The position numbers were made by a program, and so were the translations under genes. This document shows positions 1 through 5,208 of a DNA stretch of 5,246 nt, piece after piece. The stretch spans positions 1 through 5,246 of the forward strand of contig JADGQH010000231.1 in the NCBI GenBank assembly GCA_017881985.1, in the 5' to 3' direction. This DNA is from Chloroflexota bacterium (GTDB taxonomy: Bacteria > Chloroflexota > Limnocylindria > Limnocylindrales > CSP1-4). Numbering within the stretch: position 1 is the stretch's first letter; each line of letters begins with the position of its first letter. The notes below the pieces were generated by a model. The model had not been told where the DNA came from, did not search any database, and worked only from the letters and a program-made list of their open reading frames with translations.

Positions 1-21
1 CGGCGCCGCCGTGGCGCTCAT
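1..21 (-). CDS. possible start of the next gene, cut by the window edge
   Basis: Only seven codons are visible (MSATAAP), starting at an ATG at 21-19 and running off the left edge. The start is preceded by AGGA eight bases upstream, a usable Shine-Dalgarno spacing, and lies about 36 bases after the stop of the EXLDI-family gene on the same strand. That fits a co-transcribed downstream gene. Nothing in so short a peptide identifies a product. The call rests only on the start codon, the RBS-like sequence and the spacing, and it could be chance. Confidence 0.25.
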
Positions 22-57
22 GCCGCAGGTCCTGGACGGCCGGCGCGACGACGAGGA

Positions 58-576
58 TCAGATCTCGAGGTCCTCGACGGCCGGCTGTCGGGCGGAGGTG
101 GCCACGCTGTCGTAGAGCTGCGGCGGGATTCGCGCGCGGAGCTCGTCGAGCGAATCGACGACCTCGAGCGTGGACTCGCCGGGCGTGGTCCCGTAGCTGA
201 TGGCCCCGATGCCGAGGTAGCCTCGCCACCCGGCCGGCTTGCCCTCGGCGTTGACGATCGAGTAGTCGGGGCTCCGTTCGACGTGGACCACGAACTTGCC
301 GGTCCGGCCTCGATAGACGCGGAAGGTCTCCACGCGGCTGTAGCTCGTGTTGACCCACTCCCCGAGGAAGATCCCCGTGAACCGGACCTTCCGGCCGCGG
401 CCAGGCCCGACACGGACGACGACCTCGTCAAAGCCCTCCCGTCGACCCTCCTCCACGTCGACGTAGCGACGAAGCGCGGCGGAGATCGCCGCTGAGAGGT
501 TGCCGCCGGCAAGCTCTTGCGCCCGCCCGTACAGGGGGAGGTCTCCATCGGAGACATAGATCGTCTTGTTTGGCAC
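58..576 (-). CDS. EXLDI-family protein
   Basis: The predicted protein has 172 residues from the GTG at 576, about the usual length for the EXLDI family, a group of small cytoplasmic proteins of unknown biochemical function. Three features support the call. The N-terminus reads (V/M)PNKTIYVSDGDLPLYGRA, the form in which the family normally begins. An 'AQELAGGNLSAAISAALRRYV' segment follows, resembling a ribbon-helix-helix or short helical DNA-binding-like opening. The protein ends in VEDLEI, the EXLDI signature with Glu in place of Asp. The middle is beta-rich (FDEVVVRV, GRKVRFTGIFLGEW, GKFVVHVE) with no catalytic motif I recognise and no signal or membrane segment. I chose GTG 576 because it matches the family start. 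A longer in-frame ATG lies at 612 (184 residues), and GAGGAG at 595-590 is 13 bases before the GTG, which is long. A dyad over the predicted promoter suggests the gene is repressor-controlled. The family assignment is from memory of its motifs. Confidence 0.85.
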   Translation of the reverse strand: MPNKTIYVSDGDLPLYGRAQELAGGNLSAAISAALRRYVDVEEGRREGFDEVVVRVGPGRGRKVRFTGIFLGEWVNTSYSRVETFRVYRGRTGKFVVHVERSPDYSIVNAEGKPAGWRGYLGIGAISYGTTPGESTLEVVDSLDELRARIPPQLYDSVATSARQPAVEDLEI

Positions 577-589
577 CGGAACATCGTAA

Positions 590-595
590 CTCCTC
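590..595 (-). promoter_or_regulatory. GAGGAG ribosome binding site that complicates the EXLDI start
   Basis: GAGGAG stands 13 bases before the GTG at 576 (the family-consistent start) but only 5 bases before an out-of-frame ATG at 584. The frame opened by that ATG encodes an Arg/Ser/Pro-rich product with no family character, so I take the site to serve the GTG start despite the long spacing. The alternative in-frame ATG at 612 lies upstream of the site and could not use it. Confidence 0.4.
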
Positions 596-610
596 AATGG
601 CGTTCCATCC

Positions 611-630
611 ATACGTAGGAGTATACGTAT
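611..630. promoter_or_regulatory. candidate operator: 7-6-7 perfect inverted repeat
   Basis: ATACGTA-GGAGTA-TACGTAT is a perfect seven-base inverted repeat around a six-base spacer. It is AT-rich in strongly GC-rich DNA. Each arm contains the self-complementary TACGTA, so the cores also repeat directly every 12 bp, slightly over one helical turn. It overlaps the predicted -10 box of the EXLDI gene and would block RNA polymerase if bound. The size and symmetry suit a dimeric regulator such as a TetR, PadR or MarR type, but no such regulator is encoded in the window, so the partner is unknown. Confidence 0.5.
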
Positions 631-647
631 ATCCCTCCAGTCCGCAA
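620..647 (-). promoter_or_regulatory. candidate housekeeping promoter of the EXLDI gene
   Basis: On the minus strand TATACT (625-620) is a good -10 hexamer. TTGCGG (647-642) is a partial -35 with a 16-base spacer. The expected transcription start is near 613, giving a leader of about 36 bases that contains GAGGAG before the GTG at 576. Because an in-frame ATG begins at 612, the same promoter would also fit a leaderless transcript. The overlap with the dyad at 611-630 supports regulated initiation here. Confidence 0.4.
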
Positions 648-763
648 GAGGGGGTCCGGCAGCAGCACTCGTGGACCGACGTGGTGGCGATCGGGCCGAC
701 GAGCTCGGGCGACCCGGCGCGCAGCCAGGGCACGTCGAGCGCTGCCCCGCGTTCAGCCGACCG

Positions 764-1645
764 TCAGCTCGGCTTGGGACTGGGGCTCGAGCTCGGGCGC
801 GCGACGGGAGCGTCGTTGGCCTTCGCGGGATCGAACAGGACCGTCGACAGGACTGCGTCGAACAGCGGTCGGTTCAGGTGCGGGTCGATGTTGCCCGTGA
901 TTACGTAGACCCGGCCGCCGGCGAAGGTGAACACCTCGTTCACGGCGCAGCCATTTCCACCCTGCAGCCAGGCCGGCATGCCGTCGACGACCGTGCGCTC
1001 CATCTCGGCGGGGGCCGGGTAGCAGTACGCGTAGTCCGGGTCCAGGGCCGCGTTCGCGGCCTGGCGACGGGCCAGCCAGGCGGCGCCCGTCAGCCCGTTC
1101 GGGAGTGGCTGGGAGGCGACGGCGATGCTGAAGCCGCTCGGGGAGGCGAGCGTGTCGACCATCGGGTTGGGTGGGTCCGCGATGACGGCCCCGACCGGCC
1201 ACGGAGCGGTCGCCGGGTCCACCGTCCACTCGGCCGGGTACCGAAGCGTTATCCCGTGGCGCGGCGACGTGAACGACTTCCAGCCCGACGTGTCGACGGC
1301 TCGTGCCGACAGGGACGCGGACGGCGACGCCGATGCTGAAGCCGACGTCGACGCGACCGACGGCGCAGGCGAAGCCAACGGCGGTCCGGCGACGCCGTTG
1401 GACGGCGCCGTGTCGAGGACGACGACGCCAGCAACGGCGATCAGGGCGACCGCCGCGATCGCCGCCAGCACGCGAACGTAGCCATTCATGAGAGGGGACG
1501 TCCACGGAGCGCGCGAGGCGACCCGTCGCTGGGGAGTCGATGGGAATTCAACGAGAACGCTGTCGAGGACCCCGTCCGGGGCGGCGGTCGGTCCTGTCTC
1601 GAGCCAGTTCCCGAGGAGCCCTTCGAAGTCCGGGTTGCGATTCAT
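764..1645 (-). CDS. single-pass membrane protein, probable anti-sigma partner with PsbP/Mog1-like exported domain
   Basis: The protein has 293 residues. Residues 1-50 form a short cytoplasmic part (LLGNWLETGPTAAPDGVLDSVL) of the kind encoded beside ECF sigma factors in Chloroflexota. One membrane helix follows at about 57-77, rich in Ala, Val and Ile. A low-complexity Ser/Ala/Pro linker covers about 90-114. Residues 120-273 form an exported domain (WKSFTSPRHGITLRYPAEW ... FDAVLSTVLFDP), which resembles the PsbP/Mog1-like fold by its 'YP..W' opening and 'FD..LSTV.F' end. The tail is Ser/Pro-rich. Cys208 and Cys233 could pair in the exported domain. No HxxxCxxC zinc-binding anti-sigma motif is present. 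Its start overlaps the sigma stop as ATGA, implying translational coupling and equal dosage. I infer that it tethers and inhibits the sigma factor until an envelope signal is sensed; the ligand is unknown. It could instead be a co-regulated membrane protein without anti-sigma activity. Confidence 0.75.
   Translation of the reverse strand: MNRNPDFEGLLGNWLETGPTAAPDGVLDSVLVEFPSTPQRRVASRAPWTSPLMNGYVRVLAAIAAVALIAVAGVVVLDTAPSNGVAGPPLASPAPSVASTSASASASPSASLSARAVDTSGWKSFTSPRHGITLRYPAEWTVDPATAPWPVGAVIADPPNPMVDTLASPSGFSIAVASQPLPNGLTGAAWLARRQAANAALDPDYAYCYPAPAEMERTVVDGMPAWLQGGNGCAVNEVFTFAGGRVYVITGNIDPHLNRPLFDAVLSTVLFDPAKANDAPVARPSSSPSPKPS
1304..1357 (-). repeat. degenerate hexanucleotide repeat encoding a Ser-Ala linker
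   Basis: About 54 bases encode residues 97-114 of the anti-sigma-like protein as an alternating Ser-Ala run with occasional Thr, Pro and Leu. The codons alternate TCG/TCC with GCG/GCA/GCT, giving an imperfect six-base period. It most likely forms a flexible stalk between the membrane helix and the exported domain. Repeats of this kind can vary in copy number between strains. Confidence 0.6.
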
Positions 1646-2196
1646 GCGGTCCGCTCCTTGGACGTCATCGGGCGAGCGTCGGCCTCGATCGCGGCCCGCA
1701 GCTGGCGGATCGCGTAGTGGAGACGGGATCGTGCGGTCCCGACAGGGATCCCCAGGTTCGCCGCGATCTCCGTCAGCGGATAACCGAGGTAGTGGTGGAG
1801 CACGACGATCGCCCGCTGCTCCGTAGACAGCCGGCGAAAGCCGCGCTCCAGCTCATCCCGCACGGCGACGGAGACCGCGGTGTCGGGATCGAGCCGCGCT
1901 TCGATCGAGATCAGGCGGACGTGGGCGGTCCAGCGACGGTCGCGCCGCGCCTCCGCGTAGCAGGCGTGAACGACGAGCCGACGGAGCCAGGCATCGAAGT
2001 GCTCCGGCTCCTTGAGCGTCGGCAGGTCGCGCCACGCACCGAGGAGGGCTTGCTGCGCGGCATCCTCGGCCCGTTGTGGATCACGCAGGATTCGATACGC
2101 AAGGGCGTAGCAGCGGTCGGCATTGGCGGTGGCGAGCCTGGTGAACGCGTCCTGGTCGCCCCGGCTCGCCCGCTCAACGAGATCCGTCTGCTGCAT
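1642..2196 (-). CDS. ECF (group IV) RNA polymerase sigma factor
   Basis: The protein has 184 residues, a normal ECF length, with only the two core sigma domains. Region 2 spans about 5-80 (DLVERASRGDQDAFTRL, then AYRILRDPQRAEDAAQQALLGAW, then HFDAWLRRLVVHACY) and binds core polymerase and the -10 element. Region 4 spans about 114-170 (LSTEQRAIVVLHHYLGYPLTEIAANLGIPVGTARSRLHYAIRQL) and contains the helix-turn-helix that reads the -35 element. There is no SnoaL-like or other C-terminal extension. The ATG at 2196 follows a G-rich stretch (GGGGGGTCGAG). The 3' end overlaps the next gene by four bases (ATGA), which is the usual arrangement of an ECF factor with its membrane-bound regulator. A candidate ECF-type promoter lies about 75-100 bases upstream, so positive autoregulation is likely. 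The rest of the regulon cannot be read from this window. Confidence 0.93.
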   Translation of the reverse strand: MQQTDLVERASRGDQDAFTRLATANADRCYALAYRILRDPQRAEDAAQQALLGAWRDLPTLKEPEHFDAWLRRLVVHACYAEARRDRRWTAHVRLISIEARLDPDTAVSVAVRDELERGFRRLSTEQRAIVVLHHYLGYPLTEIAANLGIPVGTARSRLHYAIRQLRAAIEADARPMTSKERTA

Positions 2197-2201
2197 CTCG
2201 A

Positions 2202-2207
2202 CCCCCC
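2202..2207 (-). promoter_or_regulatory. G-rich ribosome binding site of the sigma gene
   Basis: GGGGGG lies five bases before the ATG at 2196 on the minus strand. It is purine-rich rather than a textbook AGGAGG, but its spacing is right and no other in-frame start upstream looks better. Confidence 0.4.
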
Positions 2208-2268
2208 GGTCGGGCCGGCCGGTCTGGCCGCTTACCGAGTATGGAGCCGGCTGGCCACCGAACGTTCA

Positions 2269-2296
2269 AACGCATTTCGATGCCGCGGAGGGTTAC
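2269..2296 (-). promoter_or_regulatory. candidate ECF-type promoter for the sigma/anti-sigma pair
   Basis: On the minus strand GTAACC (2296-2291) is followed after 18 bases by CGTT (2272-2269). ECF promoters typically pair an 'AAC'-containing -35 with a short 'CGT' -10 about 16-17 bases apart, so this is close but one base long. It sits in the gap between the transporter and the sigma gene, where an autoregulated promoter would be expected. A weak housekeeping alternative in the same gap is TTGAAC (2269-2264) with CATACT (2243-2238), but its 20-base spacer is too long. Confidence 0.3.
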
Positions 2297-2336
2297 GTTT
2301 CGCGACACACTCCGGATGCGACCGGCGATCCCGACA

Positions 2337-2349
2337 GCGGCTGTGCCGC
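2337..2349 (-). terminator. weak hairpin just after the MFS gene
   Basis: GCGGC-TGT-GCCGC forms a five-base-pair GC-only stem with a three-base loop directly after the transporter stop codon. No T-run follows. It may be a weak terminator or simply GC-rich chance; in that case transcription could read through into the sigma gene. Confidence 0.2.
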
Positions 2350-2350
2350 G

Positions 2351-3655
2351 CTACAGCTCCGCGAGCGAGCTCTCGTGGGCGGCGTTCTCGTGCGCTCGCT
2401 GATCGGCCCGGATCGGCACGGTTCCGAGGGCGGCGAGCACGAAGGTCACGGCCATCAGGACGAACACGATCGGCAGGCCAGCGGCATTGCCGGCAACGCC
2501 GATGATCGCGCCGTAGATCGCGACCCACAGCGACCCGACCCCGAAGGCAAGGGTGAAGTACAGCGCGAAGGTCGCGTCCCGGATCGAGGGCCGAGCGATG
2601 TCGGCGAGAAGCGCCTGGAGCTGGGGGCTCTCGGCGAAGCTGAAGAGGCCCATGAGCAGGATCCCGGCCCAGAGTCCGACGACGCTCGACCCCGAGATGA
2701 GGAAGACGACGAAACCGATCGCCCCGCCGAGGTAGACGCCGATGATGAGCGGCTTGCGGCCGATCCGGTCGGACAGCCAGCCCGCGATGAGCGGCATCGG
2801 CACCGAGAACACGATCAGCGCGCCGTACATCAGCCCCGACAGCGACTCGCCGAGGCCGATCACCTTCGTGAGGTAGATGAGGACGAAGAGATTGACGACG
2901 CCCAATCCGCGTCCCCCGCCGCCGAGGATCGACGTGAGATACAACCAGCGCAGGTCACGGTCGCGGGCGATCGCCCGGTAGGCGTCGCGCACGCTCCCGC
3001 CGGCAACGGCAGCCGCCCGGTCAGTGCCGCGCTCGCGGACCAGGAGGAGGATCGCGACGGCGATCGCGAGCGCCGGGATCCCGAAGACGATCGCTGCACC
3101 GCGCCAGCCGAACATGGCGATCACTGGCGCCCCGATCAACGCCACGACGACCGTCCCGACGTTTCCGCCCGAGATGTGGGCGCTGATCGCGAAGCCCCGA
3201 CGCTCGGGCGGGAACTGTTCGGCAAGGAGGCCGTTGCCGACCGGATGCTGCGGGGAGCCGCCGATCCGCGACAGGACGTTGGTGATCGCGAAGATCGGAA
3301 AGCCAGGGGAGAACGCCTGGGCGACGAACCCGCCGCCGAACAGCAACCCACCGGCTCCGAGCATCTTCCGCCGGGAGACGAGCCGGGTCAGCGAGGCGAA
3401 GCTGAGCTGGACGACGCCGGCGGCGAAGGCTCCGCCGGCAGCCAGGAAGGCGATCGTGTCCACGCCGACATGGAAATCGTCGGTGATCTTGAGGTAGATC
3501 AGCGGCAGGATCACGGCCTGGGCGTGGTTGACGGCATGGGCGATCGAGAGCAGCCAGAGGGACCAGGCCGGCCGCACATCGGCAATGCTCGCTCCCGTCG
3601 TCGAGCCCGACTCGGTGGCCACCGGTGTGGGCGACTCGGCTCGACTCATGGCCAC
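2351..3655 (-). CDS. MFS transporter, fosmidomycin-resistance-like subgroup
   Basis: The protein has 434 residues, the normal size for a 12-helix Major Facilitator Superfamily carrier in the inner membrane. Helix 1 carries SIAHAVNHAQAVILPLIYL (about 37-55), the 'H..NH......LP' pattern of Fsr-like exporters. Helix 4 contains GGSPQHPVGNG (about 132-142), matching the 'HP.G' stretch of that subgroup. The helix 8-9 loop has the canonical motif A as GWLSDRIGRKPL (292-303), while the helix 2-3 counterpart is degenerate (LVSRRKML). A long hydrophilic N-terminus (about 1-30) precedes the first helix. Such carriers usually use the proton gradient to expel drugs or other small molecules; the substrate here is not predictable. 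The start is a GTG at 3655, with GAGGTG eleven bases upstream; an ATG two codons later (3649) is equally possible. It lies 154 bases ahead of the sigma gene. Confidence 0.9.
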   Translation of the reverse strand: MAMSRAESPTPVATESGSTTGASIADVRPAWSLWLLSIAHAVNHAQAVILPLIYLKITDDFHVGVDTIAFLAAGGAFAAGVVQLSFASLTRLVSRRKMLGAGGLLFGGGFVAQAFSPGFPIFAITNVLSRIGGSPQHPVGNGLLAEQFPPERRGFAISAHISGGNVGTVVVALIGAPVIAMFGWRGAAIVFGIPALAIAVAILLLVRERGTDRAAAVAGGSVRDAYRAIARDRDLRWLYLTSILGGGGRGLGVVNLFVLIYLTKVIGLGESLSGLMYGALIVFSVPMPLIAGWLSDRIGRKPLIIGVYLGGAIGFVVFLISGSSVVGLWAGILLMGLFSFAESPQLQALLADIARPSIRDATFALYFTLAFGVGSLWVAIYGAIIGVAGNAAGLPIVFVLMAVTFVLAALGTVPIRADQRAHENAAHESSLAEL

Positions 3656-3796
3656 AGATGATGGCGCACCTCGACCGCTACCGTTCGGAGCAGTGGACAG
3701 CCCTGGACAGGAGTGGCCGCACCACGTCGCCCCTGCTCACTGCGGCGACTGCTTCGCCCTCTGACGTGCCTGAGTGTCGGCGCACACGCGCAGCAC

Positions 3797-3828
3797 CAGG
3801 GGGCCTCCGGCATGCCGGAGGCCCCCTG
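3797..3828 (-). terminator. strong perfect-palindrome terminator after the DUF4386-type gene
   Basis: A 32-base perfect palindrome (centre 3812/3813, core GGCATGCC) can fold into a hairpin with about 14 GC-rich base pairs and a four-base loop. Its outer arms are CAGGGGGCCTCCGG and the complement. It begins 27 bases after the stop of the membrane protein gene on the minus strand, where a terminator is expected. No T-run follows on either strand, as is common for terminators in high-GC bacteria. It separates the reductase/membrane-protein unit from the transporter gene. Confidence 0.75.
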
Positions 3829-3855
3829 CCATGTCCCGAGCGCTGGGTCGCCGAC

Positions 3856-4605
3856 CTACGTCGCCGAAGCAGCCCTCGGAGCGGCGGCCTGCCATCTCGA
3901 CGTCTCACCGGCAGACTCGGCTGCCATGGGAGATGAGCTGAAGCCCTTCGCGATCAGCCACACCGCCATAACCATCTCCTGCACGGCGAGCGGGGCCATC
4001 AGGACGCCGAGCGAGAGCCCGAACATGCTCCCGAGCGGCGACCCGATGTAGAGCGCGGCCCCCACGAGCCCCCAGGTGGACAGCCATCGCGGCACAAGCC
4101 GCGACTGGTAGAGCAGCCAATAGAACATGAGCGCGCCGAGAGCGAACGGGATGGCGAGCAGCTGGCCCCAGATCACGGTCTCGACGGTGCGCACGAAGCC
4201 GGCGAGCGGTACCACATCCGGCTCCGCGCTGAGCGCGATCAGAAGGAGCCAACAGAGCGCGCCGACGACGTAGAGGACCGTCTCGAGCGCGCCACGGAAG
4301 ACGACGTACCCGACGGCCAGCGCCTCGTTGGACCGCTTCCCGACCGGCCAGAACACGACCGGGACCATCGCGAGCGCGAAGCCCGCCAGCAGGACGAGCA
4401 GAGCGCCGATGGCCAGCTGGTTCGGCTGCGCGGCGACCTGGGCCAGGAAGGCGGGGCCTGCCAGGACAGAGCCGGTGACGAGCGCGCTGAGGACGAGAGC
4501 AACCGTCCCGATGATGTACAGCACGCCGATCCAGACGGCGGCCTTCCGGTCCGCGCTCATGCCGGGCTTCCCCGGAGCTGCGGCGGTCGTTCGGTTCGTG
4601 TTCAT
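3856..4605 (-). CDS. DUF4386-type integral membrane protein
   Basis: The protein has 249 residues with about six membrane helices, near 23-45, 65-86, 105-126, 145-166, 173-193 and 197-219, and a short hydrophilic tail. The pattern fits the DUF4386 family of unknown function. Recognisable family-like stretches are ALETVLYVVGALCW (about 106-119), RWLSTWGLVGAALY (about 173-186) and the closing QEMVMAVWLIAKGF (about 209-222). I placed the start at the ATG at 4605 (MNTNRTT). A second in-frame ATG at 4560 (MSADRKAA) has a better purine-rich site (GGGGAAG, six bases before) and would remove 15 residues without touching a helix. The frame stays open farther upstream, but that part is a shadow of the reductase gene. 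It lies 61 bases downstream of the reductase and probably shares its transcript, which the palindrome at 3797-3828 ends. No transport or enzymatic motif is visible. Confidence 0.82.
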   Translation of the reverse strand: MNTNRTTAAAPGKPGMSADRKAAVWIGVLYIIGTVALVLSALVTGSVLAGPAFLAQVAAQPNQLAIGALLVLLAGFALAMVPVVFWPVGKRSNEALAVGYVVFRGALETVLYVVGALCWLLLIALSAEPDVVPLAGFVRTVETVIWGQLLAIPFALGALMFYWLLYQSRLVPRWLSTWGLVGAALYIGSPLGSMFGLSLGVLMAPLAVQEMVMAVWLIAKGFSSSPMAAESAGETSRWQAAAPRAASAT

Positions 4606-4666
4606 GCTCTCTGTCCAGTTGTGGCAGGCCCAACAGGCCTTGTCCGCGTGGCTGACGTCGAGCTGC

Positions 4667-5140
4667 TCACGAGACTTCGGGTCGGGGCGACAGGATGACG
4701 ACCGCTGTCTCCCTGGACCGACGCGCGGCGAAGGCGTCGAGATCCTTGTCGTAGGTGGCCTGCATGGCCCAGAGGCGCGGCCGCTCGTCCTTGTTCGCTG
4801 CGCGTGCGTGGACGGCGCGCGAGCCACCGGGCAGATCGACGGTGACGTCAGGCTGCGCCTGGAGGTTGAGCCACCAGGCGGGCTCCGGGTCGGCCCAGCC
4901 GTTCATGGCCATGGTGACCAGGTCGGGACCGTCCTCGAAGTAGCCGAGGATGGCCACTCGCTCCTTGCCGCTGCGGCGCCCGACGGTCCGCAGGCGCAGC
5001 ATGCCCCAGCGGTCGGCCGTCGCGCTCCGGAGGCCGAACCGGCCACCCGTGACTGCATAGGCGGCACGCTGCACCACCCAGAACAAGCGGATGAACCAGC
5101 GCGGCGGCAGAGACGTTGACTGCATCGAAGTTCCGGACAC
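4667..5140 (-). CDS. deazaflavin (F420)-dependent oxidoreductase of the Ddn nitroreductase family
   Basis: The protein has 157 residues, the usual size for the Ddn/F420H2-dependent quinone reductase family, which uses reduced F420 to reduce quinones, nitro compounds or other electrophiles. After a short N-terminal amphipathic stretch (PPRWFIRLFWVVQRAAYAVTGG, about 12-33, likely membrane-associating) comes the split-barrel core. That core contains TVGRRSGKERVAILGYFEDG (about 52-71), corresponding to the family's 'T.GR.(T/S)G' cofactor-binding strand, then NGWADPEPAWWLNLQAQPDVTVDL (about 80-103), the 'P.W..NL.A.P.V' signature. The GTG at 5140 is the best start because AGGAG lies six bases before it and family homology begins just after. 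An upstream ATG at 5212 would add 24 residues of unmatched, Pro/His-rich sequence. It is followed by the DUF4386-type gene. Its presence implies that the host makes F420. The natural substrate is unknown. Confidence 0.9.
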   Translation of the reverse strand: MSGTSMQSTSLPPRWFIRLFWVVQRAAYAVTGGRFGLRSATADRWGMLRLRTVGRRSGKERVAILGYFEDGPDLVTMAMNGWADPEPAWWLNLQAQPDVTVDLPGGSRAVHARAANKDERPRLWAMQATYDKDLDAFAARRSRETAVVILSPRPEVS

Positions 5141-5146
5141 GGTGTG

Positions 5147-5151
5147 CTCCT
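5147..5151 (-). promoter_or_regulatory. AGGAG ribosome binding site that fixes the reductase start
   Basis: AGGAG followed by CACACC and then GTG (5140-5138) gives an ideal six-base spacing. This supports the GTG as the start over the longer ATG at 5212, which has no comparable site. Confidence 0.7.
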
Positions 5152-5208
5152 GATCTGTGCGAGGGTGGTCGTGGTGTCCGGCGGAGGCCGGGGCCGGCGG
5201 TCGATTGG

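Noticed and set aside
18..584. A 188-codon minus-strand frame starting at the ATG that has ideal spacing from GAGGAG.
   Set aside because: Its product is Arg/Ser/Pro-rich low complexity. The overlapping frame matches the EXLDI family from its N-terminus to its C-terminal signature.
428..733. A 101-codon minus-strand frame between the anti-sigma and EXLDI genes, with a CCC cysteine cluster.
   Set aside because: Half of it is out-of-frame EXLDI sequence, it crosses the predicted promoter and operator, and it has no convincing ribosome binding site or family resemblance.
633..763. The gap between the anti-sigma-like gene and the EXLDI promoter, checked for a terminator or small RNA.
   Set aside because: I saw only short GC-rich inverted matches and no clear hairpin with a T-run, so nothing is called there beyond the promoter elements at its left end.
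671..1339. A 222-codon plus-strand frame opposite the anti-sigma-like gene.
   Set aside because: It is rich in Arg and Gly with no recognisable domain, and it overlaps a minus-strand gene with clear topology and coupling to the sigma factor.
2123..3661. A 512-codon open frame on the plus strand opposite the transporter gene.
   Set aside because: It is an antisense shadow: its product is an implausible run of Asp, Glu, Arg, Gly and His, while the opposite strand gives a clear 12-helix MFS protein. Long antisense frames are normal in high-GC genes.
4621..4635. A CWACH sequence resembling a haem c attachment motif, in frame with the DUF4386-type gene.
   Set aside because: It lies in the intergenic gap upstream of the chosen start, and the extended frame beyond it is only a shadow of the reductase gene. 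There is no signal peptide arrangement for a cytochrome.
4626..4640. A small hairpin (AGGCC-CAACA-GGCCT) between the reductase and membrane protein genes.
   Set aside because: A five-pair stem without a T-run is expected by chance in this GC content. It may slightly affect read-through, but I cannot support it as a terminator or riboswitch.
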